DNA of 64,000 nucleotides from Chitinophagales bacterium (GTDB lineage: Bacteria; Bacteroidota; Bacteroidia; Chitinophagales; UBA8649). This document shows, one piece after another, positions 1 to 8,724 of the stretch. Numbering within the stretch: position 1 is the stretch's first letter; each line of letters starts with the position of its first letter. The position numbers and the translations under genes were made by a program. Location of the stretch: assembly GCA_020635975.1 (NCBI GenBank), contig JACJYT010000002.1:124001-188000 (forward strand). The letters run 5' to 3'. Under the pieces are notes generated by a model, which had not been told where the DNA came from, searched no databases, and saw nothing but the letters and a program-made list of their open reading frames with translations.

Positions 1-863
1 AGTAAGCAGGTTTTTTGTAAATGGATGTAATCGATGATTGATGTATAGCCAGATCTCCCAATTAAAAACTTCGTTTGTGCAATTAAAAGCTCCATTTCTT
101 GGCTATTGAGGATGTCGAAACAAGTTATATTAGTATAATCCCTTTGGGGAGAATTGTCAGTGGATCCTCTAACTAAGGCGTGCTTACCAGGTAGGGAAGA
201 GAGAAGCTTAAGTAATTTATTCTCTAATATAGTTCTTTGAGGTTCAGGACCTGAGAGAATGGCAAGAAAGTCGTAAACCAGCGGTAACTCTTTTTGCTTC
301 AAACGAGAACTAGCGCCGATGAATTCTATATTTTTCCAATCTAGTTGAGATAGTTTTCCACTAAGCTTATAAGCGCCCGCAAAGTCAGGCACCCATATTT
401 TATCGAATTTCCTTAGAAAAGTTTTATAACTCCTATTAACGATATTTTCAAATAAAGCACTTGCCGGGTATAGGAGTCTTAACTGGTGACAAATTAGTAC
501 GTTTGGAATGAAATCATGATAGAAACCGTAGCGATTATCAGATATTATAAGATCAATTTGGTGTTTTAAGCAGAGTTGCTTACAAAGCTCTTGTTCGGCA
601 TTTATTGCTTTTAAGAATTTTGGTATTTGAAGAGCCATTTGTATGCTAAAGTTTGAGGCGCTTTCTGCATATTCTGCCTCGTAACCTACACAGGACTCTA
701 TAACTAGTTCAGGAAATTCTTTTTGCAAGAGCTCTAGGGCTAAGCCATCGCTAACAAGCACGACCTCATACCCTTCTTGAAGGAGATACCTAATTAGAGG
801 CGTTGAGCGAGTAGCATGGCCTAGACCCCAATTTAATATTCCAAAAAGAATTCTTTTTTTCAT
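1..863 (-). CDS. Glycosyltransferase, GT28/MurG-like fold (3' end outside window)
   Basis: I translated this frame from the ATG at 863 down to base 1: 287 codons, no stop, so the gene runs off the left edge. The protein opens with MKKRILFGILNWGLGHATRS, the glycine-rich nucleotide-sugar transferase N-terminus seen in Bacteroidota proteins of the Glyco_trans_1_3 / GT28-like family, which resemble MurG and spore-coat polysaccharide transferases. Further in are a SDNRYGFYH stretch and, near the cut, a GRSGYTSIID segment that fits the donor-binding C-terminal domain. No signal peptide or membrane span is visible, so it is probably a cytoplasmic or membrane-associated enzyme acting on a lipid or surface glycan. 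The exact sugar and acceptor cannot be inferred. It diverges from the small lipoprotein gene at 976. Confidence 0.75.
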   Translation of the reverse strand, partial: MKKRILFGILNWGLGHATRSTPLIRYLLQEGYEVVLVSDGLALELLQKEFPELVIESCVGYEAEYAESASNFSIQMALQIPKFLKAINAEQELCKQLCLKHQIDLIISDNRYGFYHDFIPNVLICHQLRLLYPASALFENIVNRSYKTFLRKFDKIWVPDFAGAYKLSGKLSQLDWKNIEFIGASSRLKQKELPLVYDFLAILSGPEPQRTILENKLLKLLSSLPGKHALVRGSTDNSPQRDYTNITCFDILNSQEMELLIAQTKFLIGRSGYTSIIDYIHLQKTCL

Positions 864-975
864 GTCCGTTTTTTGATCAACAGGTAGGAGAATTATTTGT
901 GTTTTTGAAGTTTCTAGTCTTTTACAATTAAGTTCACTACTAAAGCGTTAAATTAGCAAAGTAAACCTTGCAAAG

Positions 976-1134
976 ATGAAAAAAATGAGTTTATTTATTG
1001 CAATCTTGGCTTCTAGTCTTTTGTTGCTGTCCTGCAAGGGAAGTAAATGCGATTGTCCGAGTTTTGCACCAAAGAAACACCGAAGTGAGTTGATACCAAT
1101 TCTAAATGATGATAGTGTTGCTGTATTTGCTTAA
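976..1134 (+). CDS. Small Cys-rich lipoprotein (52 aa)
   Basis: A short open frame of 52 codons starting at ATG 976. It has a textbook lipoprotein signal: MKK, a hydrophobic stretch, and the lipobox LLLSC with the acylated Cys at residue 20. The mature part is only about 33 residues (KGSKCDCPSFAPKKHRSE and so on) with two further Cys in a CDC pattern. Its stop lies 13 bases before the next lipoprotein start (1148), so the two are probably co-transcribed. No function is recognised. Membrane anchoring is well supported by the signal; everything else is open. Confidence 0.65.
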   Translation: MKKMSLFIAILASSLLLLSCKGSKCDCPSFAPKKHRSELIPILNDDSVAVFA

Positions 1135-1147
1135 TCAAACTCCTTTT

Positions 1148-1933
1148 ATGAAAAATTTTTACCTTTTTTTGCTTCTCCTTCTTTTAAGTTTGAGTGCATG
1201 TAAAAAGGAAGATGCAGATTGCAGTGGTAAATTGTTTGGAATTCCGAATGCAAATACTGGTTTAGACATTTCTCAATGCACGCCTCTTTGTATGTGTAAG
1301 AATTTTAGTTCTAAAACTTTTAGCTCTGCAGAATTAAATGCTTTACGCGCTTGGGTATTAACAGACACTATAGCAGAGCTTACAGAAAATCCATACCTCT
1401 TTCCTCCGCAGCAAAATCCTGCATGTTTATGTGCTGTAGTAGTTGATAACGAACAAACAAAGGAATATCATTTAGAGAATTTTTCTTCTGAAGAAGAAGC
1501 GAAAGCAGTTGGCGCTATACCAACCCATTTTGATGCCTGTGGTACTTGTTCTAGCCTTGCAGATTTTACGGTTTATGCAGAAAATATAGATATAGGAGCG
1601 GATGTTAGAGCTTGTGCCATTCTTAATTTAAGTCAACCCTTTGAAAATCTTGTTGCTTGTATTGAAGATCTTGGTTTTAGTAAGCCTTGCGCGCAAATAT
1701 GGGCATACAACGCCAGAAACACGCAGCAACTATGCTTTGATATTTGCATTCAAGATAATATTTACAATAAACCCGATGGTTCTCTAGGCGATTGTTTAGA
1801 TTGCGATGAAAGACTTAGCGGACCAGTATTTAAAGCAGTAGCAGGAAGAACAAGAAGAAATACAGGCATTGCTTCTAGCATTTGCAGACTGTGTAGTGAA
1901 GTACAGATTGTTGAGCACAACTACCCCTTATAA
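1148..1933 (+). CDS. Cys-rich lipoprotein, unknown function
   Basis: I place the start at ATG 1148 rather than the upstream in-frame ATG at 1106. From 1148 the protein begins MKNFYLFLLLLLLSLSACKK, an ideal lipoprotein signal with lipobox LSAC, while the 1106 start would add a non-signal extension overlapping the previous gene. The mature protein of about 245 residues has some 17 Cys after the lipidated one, many in CxC or CxxC pairs (CMC, CLC, CGTC, CLDC, CRLC), suggesting disulfides or metal binding in the periplasm or on the outer membrane. No family is recognised. It follows the 52-aa lipoprotein by 13 bases and converges on the ABC-F gene, ending 8 bases before that gene's stop. Confidence 0.7.
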   Translation: MKNFYLFLLLLLLSLSACKKEDADCSGKLFGIPNANTGLDISQCTPLCMCKNFSSKTFSSAELNALRAWVLTDTIAELTENPYLFPPQQNPACLCAVVVDNEQTKEYHLENFSSEEEAKAVGAIPTHFDACGTCSSLADFTVYAENIDIGADVRACAILNLSQPFENLVACIEDLGFSKPCAQIWAYNARNTQQLCFDICIQDNIYNKPDGSLGDCLDCDERLSGPVFKAVAGRTRRNTGIASSICRLCSEVQIVEHNYPL

Positions 1934-1941
1934 CTTAGGTT

Positions 1942-3810
1942 CTAAACAAACTCGGATAACTCCAACCACCTTAGTGATTTTTCGTCTATAGCTTCTTCCG
2001 TTGATTTCAACTCTAAACCGAGATTTTTTAGTTTTTCAAAATTGTCTGCATATTTTGCCATTTCTTCATGAATACTTAGCTTTTTAGCTTCAAGCTTTTC
2101 GATTTCCTTTTCTAATTTGTTAAAGAGTTTTCTTTCTTCGAAGCTTAGTTTTCTGTTTTCTACCGCGGGGCTCATATTTTCTTGAGTAGTAACTGCTTTA
2201 GTTGCTTTAGCGCTTCTAGCTTCTTTTTCTTCCAGTTCTTGTTTTTCGCGATATTGCGAATAGTTTCCAGGAAAGTCAATTAAGCTGCCATCATCTCCAA
2301 AAACAAATACATGCTCTACGAGTTTATCCATAAAATATCTATCATGGGATACGATAAGTAAGCAGCCAGGAAAGTCGGCTAAGAAATCTTCCAATATATT
2401 TAAGGTCATTAAATCCAAATCGTTGGTAGGCTCATCCAAAATCAAGAAATTAGGATTTTGGATTAATACGGTAAGCAGATACAAGCGTCGTTTCTCCCCT
2501 CCACTCAAACGATCTACGTGTACATAATGCATATAAGAAGGAAATAGAAAACGCTCTAAAAGTTGCGAAGCAGTAATTTTGCCACCGCCTTTTAATGGGA
2601 TGTATTCGCCAAATTCGCGTACCACTTCTATTAACTTCATCCCTGGCTTTAAGTCTAAACCATCTTGACTATAGATGCCGAACTTTATGGTTTCTCCAAT
2701 GACAACTTTGCCAGAATCTGGTTCAATTTGTCCTGTTATTGTTCTCAGAAAAGTTGATTTGCCTGAGCCATTTGCACCTATAAGACCCACTTTATCAAAG
2801 CGTTTAAACTTATAATCAACACCCTTGAAAAGACATTTTTCACCGTAAGACTTGCTAATCTTATGAAGCTCGAGAATTTTACTACCTAAACGTTCTGGAT
2901 TAATTTGCAATTCAATTTCTTTTTCCCCCAAGTTTTTATTGGCAATGGCTTGTAGCTCATAAAAGGATTCAATTCTTGATTTAGACTTCGTGCCACGGGC
3001 TTTCGGCATTCTTCGCATCCACTCTAACTCGGTGCGCATAAGATTTTTTGCTTTACTTATATTGGCAGCCTCATTTTCTTGACGTGCCTGCTTTTTTTCC
3101 AAGTAATCGCTATAATTTCCAGAGTAATTATACAAAATACCATTTTCTAACTCAATGATTTTATCGCAAACTCTTTCTAAAAAATATCGATCGTGGGTAA
3201 TAAGGAATAGTGTTTTTTTACTCAGAATTAGCCATTCTTCTAGCCATTCTATCATATCCAAGTCGAGGTGGTTGGTTGGCTCATCTAGAATTAGAAAATC
3301 GGGTTCGTTTACAAGAACCTTGGCTAGGGCCACCCTCTTTTTTTCTCCTCCTGAAAGATTTGCTGCGTTCAAATGAAAATTGCTGATGTTTAATTTGAAG
3401 AGCATGGTTTTAACTCGGTTTTCATAGTCCCAAGCATTGTTGGCATCCATATCTGCCAATGCCTTATTCAAAGTATCCGAATCTGCTGCCTCGGATAGCG
3501 CTTTTTCATAAGCTAGTATTGCTTTTGTAGCTGGGTTCTCATCATAAAGTACATTTTCCAATATGCTTAGATTAGAGTCAATTTCTGGATCTTGCATTAA
3601 GTAGCCAACTTGAATGCCCTTTGCAAAAAGTATCGTTCCGCTATCGGCAGATTCTGCACCAACTAAAGCTCTAATGAGAGAGGATTTACCAGAACCATTG
3701 GCAGCAACTAAGGCAACTTTTTCTCCTTCGCTAACTAGAAATGAAATATTTTCGAAAAGTAGTTTTTCGCCATATCGTTTGGCTAGATCTTGAACCTTAA
3801 GGTATTGCAT
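1942..3810 (-). CDS. uup: ABC-F ATPase, Uup-like
   Basis: A soluble tandem-ATPase protein (622 aa) without membrane spans. Domain 1 has Walker A around residues 36-44 (AANGSGKS), signature LSGGEKKRVALAKVL and Walker B LILDEPTNHLD. Domain 2 has GANGSGKST, LSGGEKRRLYLL and LILDEPTNDLD. The linker carries the Arg-rich RMPKARGTKSKSR stretch typical of ABC-F proteins, and the last 80 residues are a charged coiled coil (LEKEIEKLEAKK) like the Uup C-terminal domain. ABC-F proteins act on ribosomes or nucleic acids; E. coli Uup affects transposon excision and ribosome function. The first Walker A has Ala where the first Gly usually stands. A TAACTTTAC element about 19 bases upstream of the ATG may be its promoter. 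Other ABC-F subtypes are possible, but the C-terminal coiled coil favours Uup. Confidence 0.9.
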   Translation of the reverse strand: MQYLKVQDLAKRYGEKLLFENISFLVSEGEKVALVAANGSGKSSLIRALVGAESADSGTILFAKGIQVGYLMQDPEIDSNLSILENVLYDENPATKAILAYEKALSEAADSDTLNKALADMDANNAWDYENRVKTMLFKLNISNFHLNAANLSGGEKKRVALAKVLVNEPDFLILDEPTNHLDLDMIEWLEEWLILSKKTLFLITHDRYFLERVCDKIIELENGILYNYSGNYSDYLEKKQARQENEAANISKAKNLMRTELEWMRRMPKARGTKSKSRIESFYELQAIANKNLGEKEIELQINPERLGSKILELHKISKSYGEKCLFKGVDYKFKRFDKVGLIGANGSGKSTFLRTITGQIEPDSGKVVIGETIKFGIYSQDGLDLKPGMKLIEVVREFGEYIPLKGGGKITASQLLERFLFPSYMHYVHVDRLSGGEKRRLYLLTVLIQNPNFLILDEPTNDLDLMTLNILEDFLADFPGCLLIVSHDRYFMDKLVEHVFVFGDDGSLIDFPGNYSQYREKQELEEKEARSAKATKAVTTQENMSPAVENRKLSFEERKLFNKLEKEIEKLEAKKLSIHEEMAKYADNFEKLKNLGLELKSTEEAIDEKSLRWLELSEFV

Positions 3811-3911
3811 GTATTAATGATTTGCCTTGGTAAAGTTACTTGAATTGTATAAGAGAAAGCCAAATATTTTAGGATAATCTATTTTCGAAGTAATATAGAT
3901 GGTATTTCTAA

Positions 3912-4628
3912 TTAAGAAAATAAGCCGTATTTTACAATACAATAGATAGCTCGAACGCCATCTTTCCAGCCTATTTTTTTACCTTCTTCGTAGGTTCTTC
4001 CATAATAGCTAATACCTACTTCATAAATTCTAATATTTTTAACTTTAGCAGTTTTGGCGGTTACTTCTGGTTCAAATCCGAAACGTTTTTCTTTTAAATC
4101 GAGATTTTGTATTATTTCGGTTTTAAATAGTTTGTAGCAGGTTTCCATGTCGGTTAAGTTCAAATTATTGAACATATTACTCAGGAAAGTAAGGAATTGA
4201 TTGCCTATGGAATGCCAAAAGAATAGGATTCTATGTGGTTTTCCTCCCATAAATCTACTGCCATATACTACATCCGCATGTCCGTCTAATATGGGCTGAA
4301 GTAAAATCTTATATTCTTGCGGGTCATACTCTAGATCTGCATCCTGAATAATTAGATATTGTCCTTTTGCCGCTTGGATACCGGTGTGTAGTGCAGCACC
4401 TTTACCTTGGTTTTTAGCGTGTTCTATATATTGAATCTTGGCTTCAGGCCTCTCAAGACTATAGTTTTTAATGGCTTCTCCAGTTTTGTCGCTAGAGCAA
4501 TCGTTAACTATGATGATCTCTTTTTCAATTTGATTAGGCAGATTTACTGCCAGAACTTTATCTAGAATAAGATGTATAGTCTTCTCTTCGTTGTATGCTG
4601 GAATTATTATGGATAAGGTACTTGCCAT
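3912..4628 (-). CDS. Family 2 glycosyltransferase, DPM1-like
   Basis: 238 residues matching GT2 enzymes of the dolichyl/polyprenyl-phosphate mannosyltransferase type. Visible motifs are the N-terminal SIIIPAYNEEKTI, the nucleotide-binding IVNDCSSDKTGE, the metal-binding DADLEYDPQEY and VVYGSRFMGG. No transmembrane segment follows the catalytic domain, so it resembles the soluble DPM1 form rather than the GtrB/ArnC form. It probably moves a sugar from a nucleotide donor to a lipid carrier at the inner face of the cytoplasmic membrane. It starts 3 bases after the end of RNase G on the same strand, so the two are likely co-transcribed, though no functional link is evident. Confidence 0.88.
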   Translation of the reverse strand: MASTLSIIIPAYNEEKTIHLILDKVLAVNLPNQIEKEIIIVNDCSSDKTGEAIKNYSLERPEAKIQYIEHAKNQGKGAALHTGIQAAKGQYLIIQDADLEYDPQEYKILLQPILDGHADVVYGSRFMGGKPHRILFFWHSIGNQFLTFLSNMFNNLNLTDMETCYKLFKTEIIQNLDLKEKRFGFEPEVTAKTAKVKNIRIYEVGISYYGRTYEEGKKIGWKDGVRAIYCIVKYGLFS

Positions 4629-4631
4629 AAT

Positions 4632-6176
4632 TTAAGACTTAGTTTCTATTTGCTTCCCTTCTGGATCGATGAATTTGAAATCTGTTAAAGCTAAATTCTC
4701 ACTTGCGCTTACTTTAATCCATTTTTTATAGTTAAACAACCACTTAATTCTACGAGAAATAAGACCTTTTTTAATAAAGGCTTCTATAAATGGATGAACC
4801 ACTAGGGTGAACTTGCTATTGTTGTTTAGTAGAAAGTCAACTTGATTGTCAATTTGGTCCATTAACAATAAAGAGGCTTGTATTTTTCCAGTACCAGCAC
4901 AAGTAGGACAACTTTCTTTTGTAGTGATTTCAATTTGAGGTCGCACTCGTTGACGAGTAATTTGCATCAAATTGAACTTAGATAAAGGAAGAACGTTTGT
5001 TGTTGCCTTATCGAGTTTTAGAAGCTCGCGCATTTTGTCGTATACTTCTTTTCGATTTTCCGCTTTTTTCATGTCAATGAAATCAACCACAACAATTCCA
5101 CCTAAATCTCTTAAGCGTAATTGTCGAGCAACTTCTTCTGCCGCTTCAATATTTACCGCTAAGGCATTAGATTCTTGATCCCCTTTCATCGCCACTTTAT
5201 GTCCACTGTTTACGTCGATCACATGAAGGGCTTCCGTGTGTTCAATTACAAGATAAGGACCTTTTCCAAAGTTGACTGTGTTACCAAAACTTGATTTAAT
5301 TTGACGGGTAATATCGAAATGATCAAAGATGGGTGTTTTCCCTTTATATACCTTGAGTATGTCTTTTTTATCGGGAGCTACATTGGCAATATATTCCTCT
5401 AAATCATTAGCAAGAACGGTATCTGAGGTGGTAATTGTTTTAAAATTATCGCTAAGTAAATCACGTACTAAAACCGAAGACTTATCTATTTCCGTTAAGA
5501 CTTTATCCCTATAATTTGCATTTTTAAGGTTTTTCAAGAGCAATTCCCATTTCTCTATTAGGTTGCTCAGATCCTTATGTAACTCTGCTGCACCCTTACC
5601 TTTAGCTACGGTTCGAATAATAACTCCAAAATGCTTAGGCTTTAAGCTTTTTAGCAAGCGCTTAAGCCTTTCTCTCTCCTCGTCGCTACCAATTTTTTTA
5701 GAAACCCCAATAGTATCATTAAAGGGGGTTAGTATCAAATAGCGACCTGCTATAGAAAGTTCGGTAGTTAATCGGGGACCTTTGCTGCTTATTGGTTCTT
5801 TAAATACTTGAACGGGTATTAGGGTCTTTGGACTTAGTACTTCATTGATTTTTCCACCTTTTAGAATTTCCGATAGATAATCAATATCGTTAATGCTTTT
5901 GTTGTTTCCAGCAATAACGCCTTTAAAGAATTGAAGATAAGTTTTAAAGCCTGGACCTAGGTCGGTATAGTGTAAAAAGGCATCTTTTTCATAGCCTATA
6001 TCTACAAACGCGGCATTCATTCCGGGCATAACTTTTCTAACTCTTCCTAAAAATATATCACCCACTTTAAATGAATTCTCCTCTTTGTCAAGGTGTAATT
6101 CAACAAGTTTTTTATTTTCAAGTAAGGCTATTTCGTTACCAGATGCAGTGCTACGAATGATTAGCTCTTTTTCCAA
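4632..6176 (-). CDS. rng: Ribonuclease E/G family endoribonuclease
   Basis: 514 residues with the RNase G layout. An S1 domain near the N-terminus contains GDIFLGRVRKVMPGMNAAFV. The RNase E/G catalytic core carries the metal-binding acidic residues in HVIDVNSG and IVVVDFIDM, and the Zn-link motif SCPTCAGTG sits near residues 423-426. No long RNase E-type C-terminal scaffold is present. In Bacteroidota this enzyme does general RNA decay and rRNA maturation in the cytoplasm. It is separated from the upstream 30-aa basic protein gene by a terminator-like hairpin (6201-6225), so it may have its own promoter in the roughly 90-base gap. Confidence 0.95.
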   Translation of the reverse strand: MEKELIIRSTASGNEIALLENKKLVELHLDKEENSFKVGDIFLGRVRKVMPGMNAAFVDIGYEKDAFLHYTDLGPGFKTYLQFFKGVIAGNNKSINDIDYLSEILKGGKINEVLSPKTLIPVQVFKEPISSKGPRLTTELSIAGRYLILTPFNDTIGVSKKIGSDEERERLKRLLKSLKPKHFGVIIRTVAKGKGAAELHKDLSNLIEKWELLLKNLKNANYRDKVLTEIDKSSVLVRDLLSDNFKTITTSDTVLANDLEEYIANVAPDKKDILKVYKGKTPIFDHFDITRQIKSSFGNTVNFGKGPYLVIEHTEALHVIDVNSGHKVAMKGDQESNALAVNIEAAEEVARQLRLRDLGGIVVVDFIDMKKAENRKEVYDKMRELLKLDKATTNVLPLSKFNLMQITRQRVRPQIEITTKESCPTCAGTGKIQASLLLMDQIDNQVDFLLNNNSKFTLVVHPFIEAFIKKGLISRRIKWLFNYKKWIKVSASENLALTDFKFIDPEGKQIETKS

Positions 6177-6200
6177 AGATGCACGTATTTAAACGACTAA

Positions 6201-6225
6201 AAACCACCCCTAAGAGGAGTGGTTT
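6201..6225 (-). terminator. Intrinsic terminator between the basic mini-protein and rng
   Basis: A 7-bp perfect stem (AAACCAC with GTGGTTT), continued by a mismatch and two G-C pairs, closes a small loop. On the minus strand the right arm runs into a T run. It would end transcripts coming from HU, the TPR gene and the 30-aa gene before rng. Confidence 0.6.
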
Positions 6226-6265
6226 ATAGCAATAGGATTAAAAAAAATGATTTTAGGAGAACCGA

Positions 6266-6358
6266 CTATTTCTTATTCTTATGACGGTTTTTTCTTAATC
6301 TCTTTTTTCTCTTGTGAGTAGCGATCTTATGTCTTTTTCTTTTTTTACCACTTGGCAT
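6266..6358 (-). CDS. 30-residue highly basic protein, probable small ribosomal protein
   Basis: ATG at 6358, stop TAG at 6268-6266. The product starts MPSGKKRKRHKIATHKRKKR and ends in RKNRHKNKK: more than half Lys/Arg/His and essentially no hydrophobic core. I recall this sequence type as conserved across Bacteroidota next to HU and rng, which argues for a real gene despite its length. Such composition points to an rRNA-bound peptide. I suspect it corresponds to bL38, the extra protein reported in the Flavobacterium johnsoniae ribosome, but I cannot confirm that without a comparison. It is followed by a terminator and preceded by the TPR gene on the same strand. Confidence 0.75.
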   Translation of the reverse strand: MPSGKKRKRHKIATHKRKKRLRKNRHKNKK

Positions 6359-6418
6359 GACTCCAAATTTTGTTATAATTAAACAATAATGTTATTTCTG
6401 CTATTACTAGCTTTTATT

Positions 6419-7237
6419 TTATTCCATCAACTGCTTAATGTAAGCGTCGATTTCAGTTTTTAATTCTTCGTTTTCAATTAAAGCCTTACATTTTTCTAAA
6501 TAGACTTTAGCTGCTTCTTTATTTCCTAAATTACTTTCTGCCTCTGCCGCTAAAAACAAGGCTTCTGTATTTTCGGGCTGCAAAGATAGTACTTTTTCTA
6601 TTCTTAAAATAGCTTTATCGTATTGTCCTGAAATAATTCCAAATTTACCTAAGGCTAGATTTGCTGCTAAGTGCATACTATCTGCTGCAATTACTTCTAA
6701 AAGAAGCGAGATACCTTGCATTGGTTGCTCTGCTTTTTCTACAATTGCGCTTCCTAATTTCACTTTAAGATCTAAATCCGTGCTATCTAGATTTAAGGCT
6801 TTAGAGTAAGATGCAATGGCATTTTCATAAAGAATTTGGTTGAAACCAGGGTCGTAAGCTTCATTTGCACTAACGCTAAATTGTCGGTCGCCAGCCAATT
6901 CCCAATTGGCTAAACTAGGTTCTAATTCAGCTTTCAAGCTATGAAAGTAAGCCGCAAGATTATATTGCTGCAATTCTTCATATTTTAGAATTAAGCTATC
7001 TACAGCCTCTTTGCTCTTTTGCTCTTTTGCTAGGCTATACCATCTTTGGATATCGGCTTGCGTATTAGGGTCTAGACCACTATTAAAATCATCTATAAAG
7101 GTTACATCGCTAAGGCTAGTTGTTTGAACTTCGGTTGGGCTTTCTACCTCTTTACTTTGCTTGATGTCTAAAAAAAGATAAATAGATATAAGAGCAATTA
7201 TGCTAGCGCTTATTGCGAAAATGGGGCCTTTTGACAT
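6419..7237 (-). CDS. Membrane-anchored TPR protein
   Basis: 272 residues. One N-terminal transmembrane helix (IFAISASIIALISIYLFL, about residues 5-22) is followed by a helical region with tetratricopeptide repeats from about residue 110 on, for example AIASYSKALNLDSTDLDLKV and ILRIEKVLSLQPENTEALFL. The topology suggests an inner-membrane anchor with a periplasmic TPR scaffold. It sits 14 bases downstream of the HU gene on the same strand; the pairing HU-TPR-basic protein-rng recurs in Bacteroidota. The function is not established. Confidence 0.8.
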   Translation of the reverse strand: MSKGPIFAISASIIALISIYLFLDIKQSKEVESPTEVQTTSLSDVTFIDDFNSGLDPNTQADIQRWYSLAKEQKSKEAVDSLILKYEELQQYNLAAYFHSLKAELEPSLANWELAGDRQFSVSANEAYDPGFNQILYENAIASYSKALNLDSTDLDLKVKLGSAIVEKAEQPMQGISLLLEVIAADSMHLAANLALGKFGIISGQYDKAILRIEKVLSLQPENTEALFLAAEAESNLGNKEAAKVYLEKCKALIENEELKTEIDAYIKQLME

Positions 7238-7251
7238 TATTAATTTGAGGT

Positions 7252-7539
7252 TTAAACTTTATTTCCTTTTTTTACCGTTTCCACAAAAACTTTAGCCGGC
7301 TTAAATGCAGGAATGTTGTGTGCTGGAATTACGATAGCGGTGTTCTTTTTAATATTTCTACCAATTTTTTCAGCTCTTTGTTTTATTACAAAGCTTCCGA
7401 AGCCTCTAATGTAAACATTTTCGCCATTTTTTAAAGAATCTTTAATTTCTTTAATCATGCTTTCTATTACAACTAAACTATCTACTTTTGGAACTCCAGT
7501 CTTATCTGAAATTTTGTTTACTAAGTCAGCTTTTCTCAT
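7252..7539 (-). CDS. HU/IHF family DNA-binding protein
   Basis: 95 residues, the normal size for one HU/IHF subunit. It shows MRKADLVNKISDKTG at the start, the GENVYIRGFGSFVIKQR beta region, and the arm motif with the intercalating proline (AHNIPAFKPAKVF). It bends and compacts DNA in the nucleoid. It is divergent from mutY, with about 105 bases between the two starts that must hold both promoters, and is the first gene of the HU-TPR-basic protein run. Confidence 0.95.
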   Translation of the reverse strand: MRKADLVNKISDKTGVPKVDSLVVIESMIKEIKDSLKNGENVYIRGFGSFVIKQRAEKIGRNIKKNTAIVIPAHNIPAFKPAKVFVETVKKGNKV

Positions 7540-7644
7540 AAGGTTTGGTTTTTTTGAGGTGTTTAAGACTCTAATATAAATAAAGATACTTAACTTTTTA
7601 ACATAAATTTAAGACGAGAACTAGAAAAATTTAAGCTAGTAGTA

Positions 7645-8706
7645 ATGAATCGAGAACTGCATTTTACGCAAAAATTACTTGCATGGCATCGAAATGATAA
7701 TAAGAGAATAATGCCTTGGAAGGGCGAAAAGAATGCTTATAAGGTGTGGTTGTCGGAGATAATTTTACAACAAACTAAAGTAGAGCAAGGACTTGCCTAC
7801 TACCTGCGTTTTTTAGAAACTTTTCCAAATCTCCGAGACTTGGCTGAGGCAGAGGAAGATGAAGTTTTGCGTTTATGGCAAGGTTTGGGTTATTATTCAA
7901 GAGCTAGAAATTTACATTTCACTGCCAAGGAAGTACAAGCTAAATATGGCGGTATTTTTCCGAAAAGCTCTACAGAATTGATTCAACTAAAGGGAATAGG
8001 CGAGTATACGGCTGCCGCAATTAGTTCTTTTGTTAACAAAGAGCCCATTGCAGTGGTGGATGGAAATGTTATTCGCGTTCTTGCTAGATATTTTAGAATT
8101 CAACTTCCTTTTGATAGTGCAGAAGGTAAAAATTTTTTTAGGGAGAAGGCAAACCATTTAATTGATCAGCAAAATCCCGATTTGTACAATCAGGCTATTA
8201 TGGATTTTGGCGCAACCATTTGTAAGCCAAAAAATCCGGATTGTGCCGCTTGTCCACTAATGGATTCTTGTCTAGCAAAACAAGATAATTTAATTAGTGA
8301 GCTACCGCTTAAGACGAAAAAAGTGGCTATAAAGAAAAGATACTTTATCGCCTTGTACATAGAGACAAGTCATGGAATTGCCCTTCAGAAAAGAGAGGAG
8401 GAGGATATCTGGAAGGGCTTATACCAATTGCCAAGTTTTGAACTAAAGGCCTTCACTAAAAATCTAGAGTTGCAAGTAAATGAAATTTTGAAGAGAGAGT
8501 TTCCTGCGGAGCACTTTAAGTTAATAGAGCTAGGCAAAATGCAAAAACAAAAGCTGAGTCATCGCGAAATACAAATTGTATTTGTGCATTTAAAAAGTCA
8601 AAATGAGCAGATTCTTTCTGATAGTTACATATATACTCGAAATTTAGCTAAATTTGCATTTCCTAAAGTCTTTATTTTGTATTTTCAATCTAAAGGTATA
8701 ATTTAG
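7645..8706 (+). CDS. mutY: A/G-specific adenine glycosylase
   Basis: 353 residues. It has the MutY N-terminal catalytic pattern VWLSEIILQQTKV containing the catalytic Glu, the helix-hairpin-helix LKGIGEYTAAAI, the catalytic Asp in VVDGNVIRVLARYF, and the 4Fe-4S loop CKPKNPDCAACPLMDSC (C-x6-C-x2-C-x5-C). The C-terminal third matches the Nudix-like 8-oxoG recognition domain (KKRYFIALYIETSHG, EEEDIWKGLYQLPSFE). It removes A paired with 8-oxoguanine. It starts an apparent mutY-ssb-gldE-gldD run, an order familiar from Flavobacteriia. Confidence 0.96.
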   Translation: MNRELHFTQKLLAWHRNDNKRIMPWKGEKNAYKVWLSEIILQQTKVEQGLAYYLRFLETFPNLRDLAEAEEDEVLRLWQGLGYYSRARNLHFTAKEVQAKYGGIFPKSSTELIQLKGIGEYTAAAISSFVNKEPIAVVDGNVIRVLARYFRIQLPFDSAEGKNFFREKANHLIDQQNPDLYNQAIMDFGATICKPKNPDCAACPLMDSCLAKQDNLISELPLKTKKVAIKKRYFIALYIETSHGIALQKREEEDIWKGLYQLPSFELKAFTKNLELQVNEILKREFPAEHFKLIELGKMQKQKLSHREIQIVFVHLKSQNEQILSDSYIYTRNLAKFAFPKVFILYFQSKGII

Positions 8707-8724
8707 GCTAATATAAAGTAATAG

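Noticed and set aside
1106..1147. Upstream ATG for the Cys-rich lipoprotein
   Set aside because: It overlaps the 52-aa gene and places non-signal residues before an ideal lipoprotein signal.
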